Below are positions 61,256 through 64,000 of a stretch of DNA of 64,000 nucleotides, one piece after another (positions within the stretch are counted from its first letter, which is position 1; every line of letters begins with the position of its first letter). The DNA lies in assembly GCF_900119365.1 (NCBI RefSeq), contig NZ_FPJO01000026.1, positions 1-64,000 of the forward strand. Reading direction: 5' to 3'. The position numbers were made by a program, and so were the translations under genes. The stretch comes from Streptomyces atratus (GTDB lineage: Bacteria; Actinomycetota; Actinomycetes; Streptomycetales; Streptomycetaceae). The notes beneath the pieces were generated by a model. That model was not told where the DNA came from. It was given only the letters and a program-made list of their open reading frames with translations, and ran no database searches.

Positions 61256-61651
61256 GTGTCCCGTACGCAGTGGTGCTGCCTGATGGCGGTGCTCGCGGTC
61301 GTACTGGGGCTGTTCTGCGGACCGGGGAAGACCGCCCCCGCCGACGGCACGTCCGCCACCGCGTCCGCCACCGCCGTCGTGGCCGCCGCGACGGACAAGG
61401 ACGCCCCGGTGGTGGCGACGGACTCCGACCGGCACCCGACGCCGGGCTGCGGCAGGACCAGGAAGCACGACGGCGAACCCGCGCTCCCGGGCCGGGCCCG
61501 TGCCGCGTACGACCAGGCGCCCGGCCTCGCCGAGTGGGGCCTGCCCGCCGCCACCGGACAGGTCCCGGTCCACCCACCCGTGCGGCTGAAACTGCGCGCC
61601 CCCGCGCCCGCCGCTCCCACCCCCGTCGAGCTTTCCGTGCTGAGGGTGTAG
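61256..61651 (+). CDS. Small secreted or membrane protein, unknown
   Basis: 131 residues from GTG 61256. An N-terminal hydrophobic segment (WCCLMAVLAVVLGLFCGPG) could be a signal peptide or anchor with a Cys that may be lipidated. The rest is Ala/Pro/Thr-rich with RHPTPGCGRT. It lies 58 nt before the DsbA-like gene and may be co-transcribed. No domain recognised. Confidence 0.65.
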   Translation: MSRTQWCCLMAVLAVVLGLFCGPGKTAPADGTSATASATAVVAAATDKDAPVVATDSDRHPTPGCGRTRKHDGEPALPGRARAAYDQAPGLAEWGLPAATGQVPVHPPVRLKLRAPAPAAPTPVELSVLRV

Positions 61652-61709
61652 CCGGCCGTCCCCACCCGGCCGCTCTCTTCCCTTCCGCCTCACCAGCACG
61701 GAGTCCCGC

Positions 61710-62522
61710 ATGCCCAAGTCCACGTCCACGTCCACGTCCGCACGCAAGCCCTCGCCCAGGAACAGAAAGCCGCTGATCTACGGCGCCGGAGTCGTCCTCG
61801 CCGCCGCGCTCCTCGGCTTCGTCTCCTACCGGGCCACCGCCCCCGACCACTCGGGCTCCGGCTCCTCCTCGGTCGCCGACGTCACCGCCGACCCGGACGC
61901 GGGCGTCTATCCGGAGCTGGCGAAGCTCGCCCGCCGCGACGCCGGCGACAAGCTCGCACAGGGCCGCGCCGACGCGCCCGTCGTCCTGATCGAGTACGCC
62001 GACTTCAAGTGCGGCTACTGCGGAAAGTTCGCCCGCGACACCGAACCCGCCCTGGTCAAGAAGTACGTCGACAACGGCACCCTGCGCATCGAGTGGCGCA
62101 ACTTCCCGATCTTCGGCGCCGAGTCCGAGGCCGCTGCCCGTGCCGCGTGGGCCGCCGGGCAGCAGGACCGCTTCTGGCAGTTCCACGCCGCCGCGTACGC
62201 CGAGGGGGCCAAGGAGAAGGGGTTCGGCAAGGACCGGCTGAAGGCGCTCGCCCAGCAGGCCGGGGTCGCCGACCTCGACCGGTTCGCCCGCGACGCGGAC
62301 AGCGCCGCCGCCTCCGCAGCTGTGAGCAAGGACCAGGAACAGGGGTACGGAATCGGCGCGACCTCCACCCCGTCGTTCCTGATCAACGGCCGCCCGATCG
62401 CCGGGGCCCAGCCCATGGAGACCTTCACCGCGGCCATCGAGGCGGCGGCCGAGAAGGCCCGCAACACCGAGGACGCCAAGAGCGGCAACGGCTCCCAGGG
62501 CTCCGGGGACGACGCGAAATGA
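61710..62522 (+). CDS. DsbA-like membrane-anchored thiol oxidoreductase
   Basis: 270 residues. A basic N-terminus, then one membrane helix (LIYGAGVVLAAALLGFV, about 22-39), then an extracytoplasmic thioredoxin domain with C101-x2-C104 in FKCGYCGKFARDTEPALV and the cis-Pro segment ATSTPSFLING. It forms or reshuffles disulfides outside the membrane. The next gene, CcdA-like, overlaps by 4 nt (ATGA) and would pass reducing power to it. Confidence 0.93.
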   Translation: MPKSTSTSTSARKPSPRNRKPLIYGAGVVLAAALLGFVSYRATAPDHSGSGSSSVADVTADPDAGVYPELAKLARRDAGDKLAQGRADAPVVLIEYADFKCGYCGKFARDTEPALVKKYVDNGTLRIEWRNFPIFGAESEAAARAAWAAGQQDRFWQFHAAAYAEGAKEKGFGKDRLKALAQQAGVADLDRFARDADSAAASAAVSKDQEQGYGIGATSTPSFLINGRPIAGAQPMETFTAAIEAAAEKARNTEDAKSGNGSQGSGDDAK

Positions 62523-63370
62523 CCGCTGACATCGGCTACTTCGCGGCCTTCCTAGGCGGGCTGCTCGCCCTGGTCAGCCCGTGCAGCGCGCTGCTGCTGC
62601 CCGCCTTCTTCGCCTACTCCATCGACTCCACCTCGCGCCTTCTGGCCCGTACCGGCATCTTCTACGCCGGACTGGCCACCACCCTGGTCCCGCTCGGCGC
62701 CGCGGGCTCGTACGCCGGACGGCTCTTCTACCGCCACCGCGACGCGCTCGTTCTCGGCGCGGGCTGGCTGATCATTGCGCTCGGCATCGCCCAGATCGTC
62801 GGTCTGGGCTTCGCCTCGCGCCGGATCGCCGCCCTCAGCGGCCGGATCCGCCCGACCACCGCCGTATCGGTCTACGCACTGGGCGCCGTCTACGGTCTGG
62901 CCGGCTTCTGCGCGGGCCCGATCCTCGGCAGCGTCCTCACCGTGGCGGCGGTCAGCGGCAGCCCGGTCTACGGCGGACTGCTGCTCGCCGTCTACTCCCT
63001 GGGCATGGCGGTCCCGCTCTTTCTGCTCGCGCTGCTCTGGGAACGCTTCGACCTGGGCCGCCGGGCCTGGCTGCGCGGCCGCGCCTTCCGGCTCGGCCGC
63101 TTCGAGCTGCACACCACGACCCTGCTGTCCGGGTTCTTCTTCATCGGTCTCGGCGCGCTGTTCCTCGCGTACGACGGGACGACGGCGCTGCCCGGACTGC
63201 TGGACGTGGACGATTCGTTCGCCGTGGAGCAGTGGGCCCAGCGCATCGGCGAACACGTGCCGGACGCCATGGCGCTGGTGGCCGTGGTCGCGGTGGTGCT
63301 GCTGGTGCTGGCGGTACGGGCGTGGCGCGGCCGGGACGGCGCGAACTCGGCGGACCGGGAAGAGGCCTGA
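62519..63370 (+). CDS. ccdA: CcdA/DsbD-type membrane thiol-disulfide transporter
   Basis: 283 residues with about six hydrophobic spans. Conserved Cys C22 is in LLALVSPCSALLLPAFFAYS, and the second in YGLAGFCAGPILGSVLTVA. Proteins of this type carry electrons from cytoplasmic thioredoxin across the membrane to extracytoplasmic thiol proteins. Coupled to the DsbA-like gene. A 14-bp hairpin follows the stop. Confidence 0.93.
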   Translation: MTADIGYFAAFLGGLLALVSPCSALLLPAFFAYSIDSTSRLLARTGIFYAGLATTLVPLGAAGSYAGRLFYRHRDALVLGAGWLIIALGIAQIVGLGFASRRIAALSGRIRPTTAVSVYALGAVYGLAGFCAGPILGSVLTVAAVSGSPVYGGLLLAVYSLGMAVPLFLLALLWERFDLGRRAWLRGRAFRLGRFELHTTTLLSGFFFIGLGALFLAYDGTTALPGLLDVDDSFAVEQWAQRIGEHVPDAMALVAVVAVVLLVLAVRAWRGRDGANSADREEA

Positions 63371-63375
63371 CACGG

Positions 63376-63406
63376 CGAAGGCCCCGTCCGGTGGACGGGG
63401 CCTTCG
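63376..63406. terminator. 14-bp bidirectional terminator after ccdA
   Basis: CGAAGGCCCCGTCC, loop GGT, GGACGGGGCCTTCG: perfect arms, between the ccdA stop and the convergent tRNA-Phe. Confidence 0.8.
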
Positions 63407-63411
63407 GGTGG

Positions 63412-63485
63412 TGGCTGGGGCCGGGATCGAACCGGCGACCTATCGCTTTTCAGGCGATCGCTCGTACCAACTGAGCTACCCAGCC
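63412..63485 (-). tRNA. tRNA-Phe (GAA)
   Basis: 74 nt. Acceptor GGCTGGG pairs with CCCAGCC, discriminator A. The anticodon loop CTGAAAA gives GAA. T arm GGTTCGATC. First of three leftward tRNA genes read from right to left as Glu, Asp, Phe. Confidence 0.95.
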
Positions 63486-63507
63486 ACGCAGCTCATGAAA
63501 GCTGCAG

Positions 63508-63582
63508 CGGTCCTGACGGGATTTGAACCCGCGGCCTCCACCTTGACAGGGTGGCGAGCACTCCAAACTGCTCCACAGGACC
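63508..63582 (-). tRNA. tRNA-Asp (GTC), second copy
   Basis: 75 nt, same sequence as the copy at 56939-57013. Acceptor GGTCCTG/CAGGACC, anticodon loop CTGTCAA. It sits in a Glu-Asp-Phe tRNA cluster on the minus strand. Confidence 0.95.
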
Positions 63583-63618
63583 AAGCTTTGTGCGACTAAG
63601 TGTCGCACAGGTTGTGCG

Positions 63619-63691
63619 TGCCCCCAACGGGATTCGAACCCGTGCTACCGCCTTGAAAGGGCGGCGTCCTGGGCCACTAGACGATGAGGGC
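63619..63691 (-). tRNA. tRNA-Glu (TTC)
   Basis: 73 nt. Acceptor GCCCTCA pairs with TGGGGGC with one G-U pair. The anticodon loop CTTTCAA gives TTC. T arm GGTTCGAAT. Promoter-proximal member of the tRNA cluster. Confidence 0.95.
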
Positions 63692-63939
63692 AGAACTGCT
63701 CTTGCTTTTGCTTCTTCGTCTGTCGCCCCGGAGGACGTGAGAAGCATGTGACTCCGCTTCCCCCAAGAGGTTCCGCTTCTCCTGCAACCTCTTGAGGTTG
63801 CAGAACGGTCAAGCCCTGACCGGCGCCCTTGGGCACGTCGCAGACTGTACTACGGCGTTTCTGCGTCAGCCAAACCGAATAGGCGCAGTAGGGGGTCCGG
63901 GCCGGGGCGCCGCGACCGGTAGTACGGGACAATGGCGGG

Positions 63940-64000
63940 GTGCTGGAGATGACGCGCGAAGAGTTCGAAGAACTGGTCGCCGAGGCGCTGGACCGGATCC
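63940..64000 (+). CDS. Minimal-zincin-type metallopeptidase family protein, partial at right edge
   Basis: GTG 63940 opens a frame that runs off the window: VLEMTREEFEELVAEALDRI. This is the conserved start of the actinobacterial metallopeptidase family (DUF1025-like, with a later HExxH motif beyond the edge). Only 20 residues are visible, so the call rests on the N-terminal pattern. A GACAAT box 6 nt before the start suggests a leaderless transcript. Confidence 0.6.
   Translation, partial: MLEMTREEFEELVAEALDRI

Overview
This is a high-GC actinobacterial chromosome segment, almost certainly Streptomyces. It carries bldC (the developmental MerR-like regulator) beside a valine dehydrogenase gene, a DUF3073 gene, an Lsr2-type nucleoid protein and an HrpA-type helicase. 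Purine genes purD, purC, purSQL, purF and purM are spread through it in the order I recall for Streptomyces core chromosomes. Codon use is strongly GC at third positions, GTG starts are frequent and several genes look leaderless.

Layout. (1) 1-12.76 kb: most of a phage-tail-like contractile injection system (CIS) operon: sheath, two tube-type proteins, small assembly proteins, a Pro-rich QR-repeat protein, a LysM baseplate protein, a VgrG-like spike, a PAAR tip, gp25, the J wedge, tail protein I, and a zinc-ribbon/membrane/discoidin-like protein. A divergent gene running off the left edge carries the LQRxAGN motif typical of proteins encoded beside such systems. (2) 12.8-22.0 kb: a PLP decarboxylase-like enzyme, a PucR regulator, decayed P450 and esterase genes, a PIG-V-type mannosyltransferase, a SigE-type sigma factor with a membrane partner, a sulfur-binding HNH restriction endonuclease and a TetR regulator. 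(3) 22.5-29.3 kb: an accessory block of truncated Nudix, SAH-hydrolase-like dehydrogenase, three small coupled genes, XRE-TPR regulator, YdcF, WbqC and an orphan Eco57I-type DNA methyltransferase, ending at tRNA-Ser. (4) 29.6-64 kb: core genes: SRP RNA, dnaX, purD, a degenerate M48-like membrane protein, a DMFase-beta-like protein, purC, a two-component system with an ABC exporter, purSQL, a TetR gene with a truncated MFS partner, purF, purM, DUF3073, vdh, bldC, hrpA, a DsbA/CcdA thiol-redox pair, eight tRNA genes (one Ser, three Gly, two Asp, one Phe, one Glu) and the start of a minimal-zincin metallopeptidase gene.

How the genes work together. The CIS genes are tightly packed (several overlaps of 1-4 nt) and should build one particle: a sheath around a tube, a baseplate and a spike. 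The two TetR genes and the PucR gene each have an inverted or direct repeat next to their start that could be an autoregulatory site. The purine genes cover PurD, PurC, PurF, PurM and PurSQL. Four or five genes have a TANNNT -10 box 6-8 nt before the start codon and appear to make leaderless mRNAs.

The least explained parts are the accessory block at 22.5-29.3 kb, the QR-rich CIS protein, and the zinc-ribbon protein that closes the CIS operon. At least five broken genes (P450, esterase, Nudix, MFS, sulfatase) and one internally deleted ATPase mark the joints between conserved and variable DNA.
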